NCBI GenBank assembly: GCA_023101725.1
Contig: JALJCO010008708.1
Coordinates: 248,001 to 312,000, forward strand
Length of the DNA: 64,000 nucleotides
Reading direction: 5' to 3'
Source: Atherinomorus stipes
Lineage: Eukaryota; Chordata; Actinopteri; Atheriniformes; Atherinidae
The notes beneath the pieces were generated by a model. That model saw nothing but the letters and a program-made list of their open reading frames with translations, did no database searches and was not told where the DNA came from. Positions 46,401 through 58,400 of the stretch are shown piece by piece. A program made the translations under genes and the position numbers. Position 1 is the first letter of the stretch. Every line of letters starts with the position of its first letter.

Positions 46401-49400
46401 TTCGTCACCGTTTCATCGCCGTTTCGTCACCGTTTTGTCGCAGCTTTGTTGCAACTTTGTCGCTGTTTTGTCGCAGTGATATGTGATTGCTGCAGCGTTG
46501 TCGCTGTTTCGTCACCGTTTCATCGCAGCTTTGTTGGAGCTTCGTCGCTGTTTCAGCAGAGCTTCGTCGCATCGATATGTGATCGCTGCAGCTCCGTTCC
46601 CGCTTCGTCGCATCTTCGTATTTTCTACGTCTTTACTTCATTGCTATAAAAAAATATATAAGCTAGAATTGTAGAAATCTTCTCCAAAAGCTTGTGGTGG
46701 AATTTATAAATCTTTGTTGGGATAACTTGACTCGTACTGTAGCAGCTGGAAAAGTCCTGGAAAATAACTTCTAGAAAAGAGTGGGACCCTGTTGCATGCC
46801 GGTGGTGTGATTTCTGTGCGATGTGTGTGTTTGCAGAGGGTGACGCAGACGCTGCGGTGAAGGCCGAGCTCGGCGAGGAAACCGGATTAGTAGAGGAAGA
46901 TCTTGTAGCAGTGTCTTACATGGGAGACGAGCTGGACCTGGAGACTGTCGGTGACATCATCGCCATCATAGAGGAGAAGGTGCATGTCGTGCTTTACTCT
47001 TAACATCATGAATAAACACTGTCAGGGTTCAACATTAAGGACAGATGGGGTTACAGAAATAAAAGAGGGGGGGGGGGGGGGTTATTTGTCTCTACAATGA
47101 AAGTCAGAAAGAAACTTATTTATTACAGCAACATTTATATATGACTGAAGGTTGTGTAATGACCTTTTTTCTAGGTTATATTGACTAGTTTGCTCAGTCA
47201 GTCCTGCAGGTTTTTTATCTTCTGCTTTACTTGTAAATATGTAAACTAACTACTGAGTCTGCATCTAAATATCTGATATAAACAGTCGTCCTCAAGATGA
47301 TTCATATCCTCCTAATAAATATAGAAAAAATCAGCCGCAGGTGAAATAAGTTTAAAAAGTGATGATATGAAATTATTTTTATAAAAACAATGACATTGAA
47401 TATGAACTGTGGTTCAACAAAAATATTAAAAACAAAAATAAATCAAGTAAACAAGCATGAACATGGTCTGGTTTCTTCGTCCTGGTGCTTACGGCAGATT
47501 GAATCCAGACTTTTTATTTTTTGTTACAAGATGGTGGAATGAGGAACTTCCCTTTGTGCTTAAATTCTGCATTTACTTTCCTTTGCTGCTTATGTCATTT
47601 GTGATTTCACAAAAAATAAAGAAATAAGTAAAAGCTAAATTAATTTTTATTTTTTCATCAGTAGCCATGTTTAGAAGTTAGAGCGGTGCAGTTCTCACAT
47701 GTTGGAATGATTTATTCCAGCATGTTAAAAATTATTCACACCCACCCATCAAAGATGGAAAAAAAATCAGCTGTCAGTGAAATACGTTAAAATTGACAAA
47801 AGTAATAATAAATAAAAATTCTATGAAATTCATGACATTGATTTTGAATTGTGGTTCATAAGAAATATTAAAAACAATAAAAATAAAACAAGTAAACAAG
47901 CGCGACGGGGCTCCGAAGCTAAAATTTTATTGAGCAACACTTTGAGGCAATCACTTAAAGCAGGTGTTTTCTGTAACGTCCAATCAGACGTCTGCACCTG
48001 TTGACAGGTATGTTGGTCCATGTTTATGAGCAAGGTGCTTCAATTTGTCTGTGACAGTTTTTTTTTTTTTTAAATTATCAAAAAATAAAAATTTAAAACA
48101 TTTTTAACTACAATTCAAAAGCAATAATTTCTTTCACTGAATTATATTTTTGTACATTTTTATTTATTATTAATTTCTTTAGTTTCTTGTTATTATTGTG
48201 AATTTAGCTTTTTTTAAAGGGCATGAATAATTTTGAGGACGACGGTAAATGCACGTGATGATCGGAATAACAGTCCAGCTCTGATCTGAAATGTAACCTG
48301 ATTGAATGGATTTGCCTGATGTAAACGTGCTTCGTGGCCGGTATAAGACATCGATGTTGCAGCTTCGTGTGCGTGCTGAGCATGTGTGCAGTCATTTCAG
48401 CCCCGTCTCCCTCCATCCTTCGTCCCAGGTGGATGACTCTGTGGAGGCTTTAGATGCAGCAGCCGTGGAGGCCGCGCTCTCTCTCTGCGAGGAAGCCGTT
48501 TCAGAGGGCCACACCCTCCCCGGCCCCTGGGAAACCCAAGAACTGAAGCCGTCGGAGCCCACGCCCACAGTCCAGACCTCCGCTTCCACGCAGGAATCCC
48601 TCCACGTGGCCAAGGTGTTGGCCCCGACGCCCGGCGGCCTGGAGACTCCGAACCAGTCCGACGCCAAGAGAGACGAACAGTTCAAGGGAACCGGCGACGG
48701 ATCCGAGGCGACGGGAAGCGACGTCGTTGCCCATGACAACAGCGCGGCTGGAAGTGAGGTTGCAGGGGAGGGGAGTGCTGCGAAGGAGGCTGCAGAAGTT
48801 ACGGTGAAGAGTGAAGGTGAAGAGTGGAGCCAGCCTGAACCCAACCCCCCCTGCCTAGGTGGGTGCTGCACACCACCCTGAATAAAACCCACATTCACAC
48901 GTCCGTACGGTCTAACGTTTAGTTCTCGTTTTCCTCACCGACAGACTCGGAGGACAGTTCTGTGTCTGGGAAAGAGTCCAAGGTAACGCTCAGGATCATA
49001 ACTAGACATGCTGGAGACATTTGATTTAAAGGGGAATTTCACTTTTTTTCAACCTGGGGTGTGTTTTCATGTCCTTTCACATGTGTGAGTGATGGAGAAA
49101 GAAATGTTCCAGATAGCTGCAGTATTTATCCGGCAGGCAGCCTAGCAGCAGCTAGCAGCCCTGCTAATGATAAGTATGGGGCAACTGGCCCCCGCGTCTA
49201 AGTTCGCCCTAAAAACCTGCTGTTTTCCACACTGAAGGGCTCGGATCATCTCAACGAGTGTCCGACGTCATGCTAGAGAGAAGAAATGAACCAAAGTAAC
49301 TAGGGGTGCACCGATTGATCGGCCAGCCGATCGATCGGCTCCGATTTCCTTAATTTTGGGGGATCGGCCGATCAATAAATGTAAAACCGATCTTATCTAC

Positions 49401-52400
49401 CGATCGTATTTACTTCCGCTAAATTCACTTTTGATGGTTTAAGTTTTGTTAGTTTGTCTTGTAGCTTATTTTATTCATTACTTAAACTTTACTATATGCA
49501 TTGCAAAATAAGCAAAATATTGTTGTGAACTTTATGTTTAGTAAGAAGCTCAAAGCCAGTTTGAAATGCAACCAGTTGAGCTAGTTTTGTGTTTAATAAT
49601 GTGAAAAATGAGACTGAAGGAATGGAAATTATATTTTTGTAGTTTGGACAGCAATGCGAAACTTTTAATTTATATTTAAGAACAGTAGCTTGTGCAGTTA
49701 AAACTAGTTTGCATTGTACTACAGGTATTGTTTGTTAATAAAACAAAATTGGTACATTTAAGATATTTGCTGTCAGTTTTTTAGAAACATTGGTATCGGC
49801 AAAAATCGGTATCGGCAGGTCATATTTCTTAAAGATCGGCAATCGGTGATCGGCCAGAAAACTGCAATTGGTGCACCCCTAAAAGTAACAAGGCAAGTTT
49901 ATTTGTACAGCACATTTCATGTACAGGACAATTCAAAGTGCTTTACATAAAACATCATAAGCATTACAGCGGCGTGCAAAAGGGGAAAAAAAGATGAGGA
50001 ATAAACTACTCTCCTCTTTTTTTCTTTATTTCTCCTTGTGAAATGTACTTTCTGTGAGGATATCAATGGATATCATTATTTCAACCGGTACTTTGCGACA
50101 GGTAACTTCACATGTATTCCAACATGGACGTCTCCCTCGTAGCAAATTTATCCGTTTCTATAGCAGCGCTACGATCTCCTGACCGTCATGCCTGCATGAC
50201 CTCTTGTGATTTAATTGCCATTTTTCTACCGAGACACCATCTGTGTCTTATTTTCAACCACGGTCTCGTCATCAACGCTTGTTTAACGTTGGCAAATCGA
50301 TGCTCGTCAGGGTCCCTGCGCCCCTCTTCATCCAGCAAGTACAGCTCACGTGGAGGTAATATGCCGTAGTTTACTTCATCTGAAAAAGTGATTCAAAATT
50401 AAAAACATTTAAGATTAAAAAGAGAGAATATAGAGATGTGTGGATCTTAACTTTAAAATAAAATCTCTGTAAATGCAGCTGAGAACAGGTGGGTCTGCAA
50501 CCTGGATTTAAATAAACTGTTTCAGCTGATCTGAGACTTTCTGGGAGTTTGTTCCAGACATGTGGAGCATAGAAGCTGAACGCAGCTGATCCAGGTCTGG
50601 TTCTGACTCTGGAACTGATAAAAGACCGGATCCAGATGACCTGGGGTCTCGTAGCTTCATACTGGGTCAGAGGTCACTGATGTATTTTGGGCCTAAACCA
50701 TTGATTACCTGGAGATCGATATTTGTTCTGGTGTCTTTGTCGGGACACTGGAAATCAAATCTGGTTCCAGAATCACGCGAGAACTCGCGTCCCCCACCGG
50801 TGTTTTGACACAAGTTATCGCACAATTTCGAAACGATATTTGAGTTTGATATCCAAGATTTGGACACAAACACCAAAACAAACATTGATCTCCAGGTAAT
50901 GTGGATACTTTGGTTCATGTATCCTCTCTAGTATGATGTCGGACACTTGTTGAGACTATACGAGCCCTTCAGAGTGGAAAAAAAAGCAGGGTTTTAGGGC
51001 GAACTTAGAGGCGGGGGCCAGTTGCCCCATACTTACCATTAGCTGCTGCTGGATAAATATTGGAGATATCTGGAACATTTCTTTCTCCATCACTCACATA
51101 TGTGAACAGACATGAAAACACACCCCAGTTTTAAAAAAGAGAAATTCTCCTTTAAATCAAAGGAAATAATAAAATGTTCAACTCTTCCAGGAGGTGAAAG
51201 AGGAGGAGGCGGGGAGTGAGGGTGACCCAGAGGAAGGGATGGAGCTGAAGGAGGACTGTGGGGAGGGGGAGGGTCCTTATCTGTCCGAGGTGGAGCGGGC
51301 GGCCAGCGAGAGCGAAGACGGCTACGGTCCGCCTTCCCAACGCTACACCGCCGACTCTCTGGCCAGCAGCCCGGCCTCGTCCTCCCAGCTGTAAGTGTCC
51401 GGGTGCCCCCCCAGCTCCATCTGTCAGAGCCAGCAGCATTAAAACAGTCTCCCTATCCCATCTCCGGTGCCCTTCTCCTCTTTTCCCCCACTTGAGGGGG
51501 ACGAGAAGGGGGCCCCCCTCCCCCCAATAGATCTAGAAAAACGCGTCTCTCTTTGTATACAGCTGCTCCCTATAACCGGTGGCGCTTCTTTCTCAGCATC
51601 TACAATCTCTCTCAATTACGCGGTTTTTTTTTTAGCGTTCATAAGAAATAAGAACCGCCCCTCTAATGAGGACGTTTTGTCTCTCTCAGGTAGGCCAGTG
51701 TTTTCTTGTAGGATAATTTTAGGGATAATGGTATGAAGAAAAAGATATAAGAAATTAGTTGCATAGAGTTCCCGTGTCAGATGACATCGCCCCTGGTTAC
51801 CACAGCATAGTGCACAGGTCAGACATCACACACACAACACACACTCAATCACACGTGTTTTAATGACCACCACAATAAGACAACGCAGTAAATGCATTTC
51901 TACTGGTTTTGCATTAGACTGTTTTTATTTATTTCTCCTTAATCATCCATGTTAATGACAGAATATGATAGCTGTTTTGTTTTTCTGGTCTTTTTTTATT
52001 TTTACGCTGCAAAAACTCAAATCTTACCAAGTATATTTTTCTAATTTCTAGTCAAAATATCTCATCACACTCAAAATAAGAAAATTACGTAAAGAGAAAC
52101 AATAAAAAAAGTAAATGTTGAACTGAAACACACAGAATAATCTGGAACACATTAAAACATTAGATGTACATGTTCATTATGAACTGGCTGAGTCGATCTG
52201 TGTGTGTGGAGTCCTGAGATGACGTTGTGAGCCGCTGCTGTACGAATAAAGCTGAATTGAATTAGATGGAGTCTGAGCAGTCAGATAAACATGCCTGTTT
52301 ACGGATGCAGAGTTAGATAAACGAATCTCCCTCTGCAGGCCGATGGACCTGTCGGCCATAAAGAAGAACATCGAGTCCGGCGTGATCCGCACCACGGCGG

Positions 52401-55400
52401 AGTTCCAGCGCGACATCATGCTGATGTTTCAGAACGCCGTCATGTACAACTCGTCGGACCACGACGTGTACCACATGGCGCTGGAGATGCAGCGCGACGT
52501 CCTGGAGCACGTCCAGCAGTTCCTGGCCACCCAGCTCATCATGCAGACCTCGGAGAGCGCCATCTCTGCCAAGAGCCTTCGCGGCAGGGAGGGAAACCGT
52601 AAGCCCGGAGAGCCGGCTGAGAAGGTGGGTGTGAGGGCGGAAAGTTCTGCTCGGAGTTTTAAACGTTGATGAACCGGAGATGCATGATGCTGATGATGCC
52701 TCCCAGTTTATGAAAAGTTTTCTTATTGTTCTGATTATTGCTGCATTTCATCTGAAGACTGCACGAGTTAATGCAGCGTGTCCGGTTTTCACTGTCGGTA
52801 GAGAATCTTGCTGCAGCTGTGGACAAGATCCATATTTCTACACGCATAGTTGAAAATATCCCAGCTAGTAATCAGTCCGTCTGTCCAGGAGTGGACGTCT
52901 CAGCAGCTTCATCCAGGTTGTGACTGTGATGCTGAAAAACTATAGAAACCCAAAGAGCTGCATCTCAGTCTCAGGAGAACACATGCCGGCACAGCTTAGG
53001 TTTAAACAAACCTCAAAACTTCTGGAACAATGTCTTTTAGACAGACGAGACCACGTTCGGTAAAAATGTGCATCAAAATATCAGCATACACAGTCGTCCT
53101 CAAACGTATTCATACCCTCCAATTAAAGAAAAGGCTAAATTCAGAATAGTAATTCAAATAACAAGAAACCGAAGAAACTAATAATAAATAAAAATTTACA
53201 AAATTATAATTTAGTGAGATAAGACGTTGCTTTTGAATTGTGGCTGGAAATAATCATTTAAAAAAATAAATAAAACTGTCCCAGACCAAATGGAGCACCT
53301 TGATCATGAACAGTGGACCAACGTACTGCCTCATGCAGGCAGTAACTACACAGTCAAACTGAGAAAAATGCTTAAAGTTTCCTGTTGTCAGCAAAGTATT
53401 GTAGGTAGAATATGGACATGTGGCAATTTTGTTACTTTATAGTGGCTTATTTTTGTCATATTAATATTCATATTTGATATGATGGTTTACCCTATTTTGC
53501 ACTTACTGTATTCTTTCTTTGTAATGCTTACCAAAAATGTGGCACCATACCAAGGAAAAAGGCAGTAACTGCAGATTCTTCAAAAACCGTTTTCTCACAT
53601 CTTGGGCTTGGGTGTGTTAGATGCACTGTTTTGGACTTATTGGAACCATTTGCTTTCCTGAACATGGATAAACCAATCTCAAAGTAATTTGACTATTTAA
53701 GGAAATATTTCCCCAGAAGTTGTTCTCCAGGTGTGTCTGACCATTTGCTGAGGTCAGACACACCTGGTTCATCAGTTCATCCAGTCATGTAAGACATGAA
53801 ACAAAGGTGCAGCATTAAGTTCAGGAAGTACTGGAGCGTGCATACAGTAAAGCCCATTGTCCACCTCTGCCATAATGTATCTGCAATCACTTACTGTACA
53901 ACAAAAATTAACATTGAAGCACTGCAAAACAACTTCACTTTGAAGAAATATTTGGCTACCTCCAATACACCAGGCAAAACAAAATGCAAATAAATTAATT
54001 AATTTAAATTAAAATAATTTTGTCTTGTTTTTTTCAAAGGCTTTTTAAGCAACAATGGGTGTTTTACGTGATGTAATACCAAGCAAAAGTACAGTAATTG
54101 ACATGAAAACAAAGCAAGAAATGGATGTTACTGTTTCTTGCTTTGTTTTACTAGGGCTATTTGCAGTTACTGCACAAACAGCTACCATTTTTCTCAAAAT
54201 GCACACATTTGAGATGAGATATTTTGTCACATAACAAAGGATACTTGAATGTCATGAAAATGATAGTAACTCATGTTTGACCAAAAATGCAGTTACTGCC
54301 TTTTGCTTTGTGGGCAGTATACCTGTCAACAGTTACTTGTTTTATTTTTTTGTGTATTTGTTTTTAATCTTTCTTTAAAACCACAATTCAAAATCAATGT
54401 CACGATTTTCATAGAATTTTTTATTTTTTATTACTTTTAACAATTTCAACTTATTTTAGCAACAGCTGATTTTTTTTTCCTTCTTTAATTGGAGGGTATG
54501 AATAATTTTGAGGACGACTGTATATCAGCACAAAGACCAGATTGTACGGTGGTGGAGGACTGATGATGTGGGCTTGATCAGCAGTATGGAACCTGAACGC
54601 CTCACAGTCCTGGAGTGGATACCAAAGTATCCGAGAGTCAGATGTGAGGTGCAGTGGTGGGACTAAAACAGCTGATACGGCACTGTGAAGACGAGACTGA
54701 TGACATCACAAAGAAAACGGTTATATTCAGTTTTCACTGCTGAAGGTGGACTTTGCTTTTGAATTACCATAGTTGTTTTATTATTAAATAATTAACACTG
54801 TAACATGTAATGCATTGCTAATCACAACCTCGTTTTAAAACCTGGTAAGAACATGATTTTTAAGTGTCCTGATACATGAAACCTTAGTAGTTTTTTTTTT
54901 TTTTTTGTTTTAATTCAAACCAAACATTTATAGAGAGAAAATGCATATTTTTCCCCTTAATGTTTGAACTAATTTTAAATAAATAAAAACAACAACAAAA
55001 TCAACACAAGAAAATAATTGTGGTAAAAAAAAAAAAAAAAAAAGTAATTAAATATTTAGTTAATAAATCCAGATGAATAATATCAAAATAGACACGTCAC
55101 GTCGGGGCTTCCGGTCAGCTGGAAGTCCCGACAGCTCCGATGAAGGCGGGAGTGACAGCGAGGTAAGACGGGATTTAAGCTGTCTTAGATAAGGGTATTT
55201 TTCTTTTTATATCTAATTGAAGACAAGTTAACTTTAAAAGTTAATTGTTATTGTCAGTTTTAAAACCTGGGTCATTTACAACTTAATTTTTAAAGTGTCC
55301 TGATGCATAAAACCTTTTTTTTTTATTTATTTCAAACCAAAAATAATTTTAAAAAAAGTGTGCATTATACCTGTTAATTAATTTACTTTTAAAAAAAGAA

Positions 55401-58400
55401 AAAAAAAACAGGAAAAAAATGTTGGAAAAACCCCCCAAAAAACACTCAAAACACAAATATTTCTTTAATAAATAAAGATAAATAATATCAAAATACTGTA
55501 TATACATAAGATTGAATGCAAGCAAATGAATTAATTGGCTCTAAAGAAATAAAAATAACAAAAGCCCAGAAGGTGGAAAAGAGTTAAATCACAAAATCAT
55601 AGTTTTTTTTTTTTTTTTTAGGATGAAACTAAAAACTCATCTAGTCTGAACCAGTTTATCTATAATCCTTAAAGGTACAGTATGTAAAAAATCAAAGGTC
55701 AATGGCAGAAAAATGGGATATAATTCAAAACTGTGTTTCTACTGATGTGTAATTGCTGCATTAGAACAGCTGTTATATGTTTATTTTCTTAGAATGAGTC
55801 ATTTATATGAGGCTGCCATATTTGTTCCTCCATTTTTACTACGGTGTCCCTGAGTGGACAAAACAATGTGTGTGAAGTGAGAACCCTCTGAGCTTTAAAA
55901 CTGCTGAACCAGCTTTGTTTAATCAGAGATTAGACTGTTTGGGATCAGTAATGTCTTAAAAGACATTAAAATAGTTCCTCATAGTGCCGTCATAGCTGCA
56001 CCTGAGACCCCTGATCCACTCACACATGAAAACATCTTTATGTCTGGGACAAGTTTGGCCACTAACGGCCACCGTACATTCACAACAGTGCTGGAATATG
56101 AAGTCATTTGAAAGAAAACATCTTTTCTTTCAAATACCCATCTTTACCACTAGATGTCAGTAATTCTTACAGACTGTACCTTTAACATTATTAATGTACA
56201 TTTTGGTTTGTGATGACCTAATTATTCTGATGAAATGCTGTGAAAGTTGCAACGTTGAAGTTATTGTGGACAAACCGGTTCAGACTGGATAAGTGCTTCA
56301 TCTCGTACACTTTGTGTTAAACGTTCGCTTTAAGAAAATACAGACAGAAAAAAAGAATAACAGGAGAGTGTTTGTTTTACTCATAAATACTCCACATGGG
56401 TGTTACGGTGTTGTTTTTACACTGGTTAGTTTGGAGTTGGGATAGCTGGGTCTTGCTTTGGTTTTTGGTTATTTTATTTTTGGGTTTGTAGAAATTGTAG
56501 GTCAGGTTTGTTGGTTTTCCCCATTTGGCTCCCTTTTAGTTTAGGCTTTATCGGTCTTTTAATTGCATTACTTTGAGCAGCATTGCTAACCCAGTCTCCT
56601 TTTTCAGGTGTTCAGTTTGCCTTACTAAACCTCCTGAACAATGAAACATCTTTACTCCACCATTCCACCTGAAACCAGTCTTTTTGTTTGGTTTCTGACC
56701 CGTAGCGGAGCTGGGACGTAACGGTCGGTCCAGTCTGCGCTACTGAGCGCGCCCTCCAGCTTATCCCGACTTTTCCTCCGAACTGCTTCCTATCTCTGAC
56801 TCATGGTCCTGTCCACATGTCTGTCTGGATTTATTTGGTATTTAACTTTGTTTTATGTATAAACAGGGATGTCAGCCACTTGTTGAATTTTTTTTTTTTT
56901 TTCCATAGAAATTAGAAAAGTTCAGGCAGGAAGTTGCTCAGAAATACCCCCTGAACCCCCAAAGGTTCTGTAATTAATTCAATTTTTCCATGTTTTCTTT
57001 TACAAATATCTACTGAAGAGGATTAGGGCGCTGACGAAAAAACTGAGGAAAAAGTCAGAATCCTGACTTTTTTCCAGAACATTAAAATAAATAAATTAAT
57101 TAAATGAATAAAATAAAATTGGGAGATTTTTATTTATTTCAATTTCTGAGAAAAAAAAAAGTCAGATTCTGGTTTTCCAGACATTTAAAAAAAAATTGAA
57201 ATAAAATAAAATCAGAGATTTTTATTTTCTCAATTTCTGAGAAAAAAAGTCAGATTTCTGACTTTAAAAAAAATCTCCTGGAAAAAAAAAAAAGTTTTTA
57301 AAATTTTCTGGGGGGGGGAGAGTCAGAATTCTGAGTTTTTCTAAAACATTAAAAAAAATCTGAAGATTTTAATTTTTTCCAATTTCTGAGAAAAAAGTCA
57401 GATTTCTGACTTTTTCAGGGATTTGAAAAAAAAATCTCCTGATATGTTTTTTTTTTTTAATGTTCTGGGGGGAAAGTCAGAATTCTGAGTTTTTCCAGAA
57501 CATTAAACAAAATAAAATTAGACATTTTTTTCAATTTCTAAGAAAAAAGTCAGAATTCAGAATTTGTCAGAAATTTAAAAACTTTTTTTTTTTTGTTTAT
57601 GTTCAGGGGAAAAAAAGTCAGAATTCAGATTTTTTTCCAGAATATTAAACAAAATAAAATAAAAATTGGGAGATTTTAATTTTTTTTTAATTTCTGGGAA
57701 AAAAGATTTCTGACTTTTTCAGGAAAAAAAAACCTCCTGGGGTGGAAAAAAAAATATATATATATATATTTATGTATATTCTGAGAAAAAAATCAGAATT
57801 CTGATTTTTTTTTTTCTCAGTTTTATGTTTTTTCTTTAGTGGTCCTCATCCTCTTCAGTAAATATCTCCACACGTTTAATGAGTTATTTTATTCATATTT
57901 TGTCCTCACTTGGCCGGGGTTGGTCATCTGCTGCTCAGAATGAATATCAGGATATTTTCATGCCACGGATGGTAGAAGCGTGTGTGTGTTTGTGTGTTGT
58001 TGTCCATGTAAAAATGTCTGCTTTAAAGCGTTGCTGCGTTTCTGGTGAGTATCTTCCTGCGTCCTGTGCTGCCCTGAGGGACGCCGGCCTCTCAGCTCTG
58101 TTTGACCCAGACTCGTATGAAACTTGCTTTCTCACGCTCGTGTGTCTTCTCTCCTTTTTCTCTTCTCACTCCGATGTTTGTCCTCCTACAGGACAGTGTC
58201 CCAATGGCCTCTCCTGCTTTCCTTCTCTCTCTCTTTGTAAGTATTCAGGTTCTCCCTCAGATTTCACCAGACCCAGGCCTCGTTTCTGTCTCAGAGCGAA
58301 CATCAGCCACACTCATAGCGCCAGTCACAGCTCTGTCTGCATCTTCCACTTTATTTCTGCCTCGCTCACATTCAGATGAACAGATCACGTTTGTCAGGAA

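Noticed and set aside
45040..46650. Many overlapping open frames ending in SDM or SQ
   Set aside because: Same 11-bp array in the third hAT copy.
55115..55162. Exon-like Ser/Asp/Glu-rich segment with acceptor ggtcag and donor gtaaga inside BRD8 intron 16
   Set aside because: Its length and phase do not allow in-frame splicing between 52624 and 58192. Kept only as a remote alternative exon.
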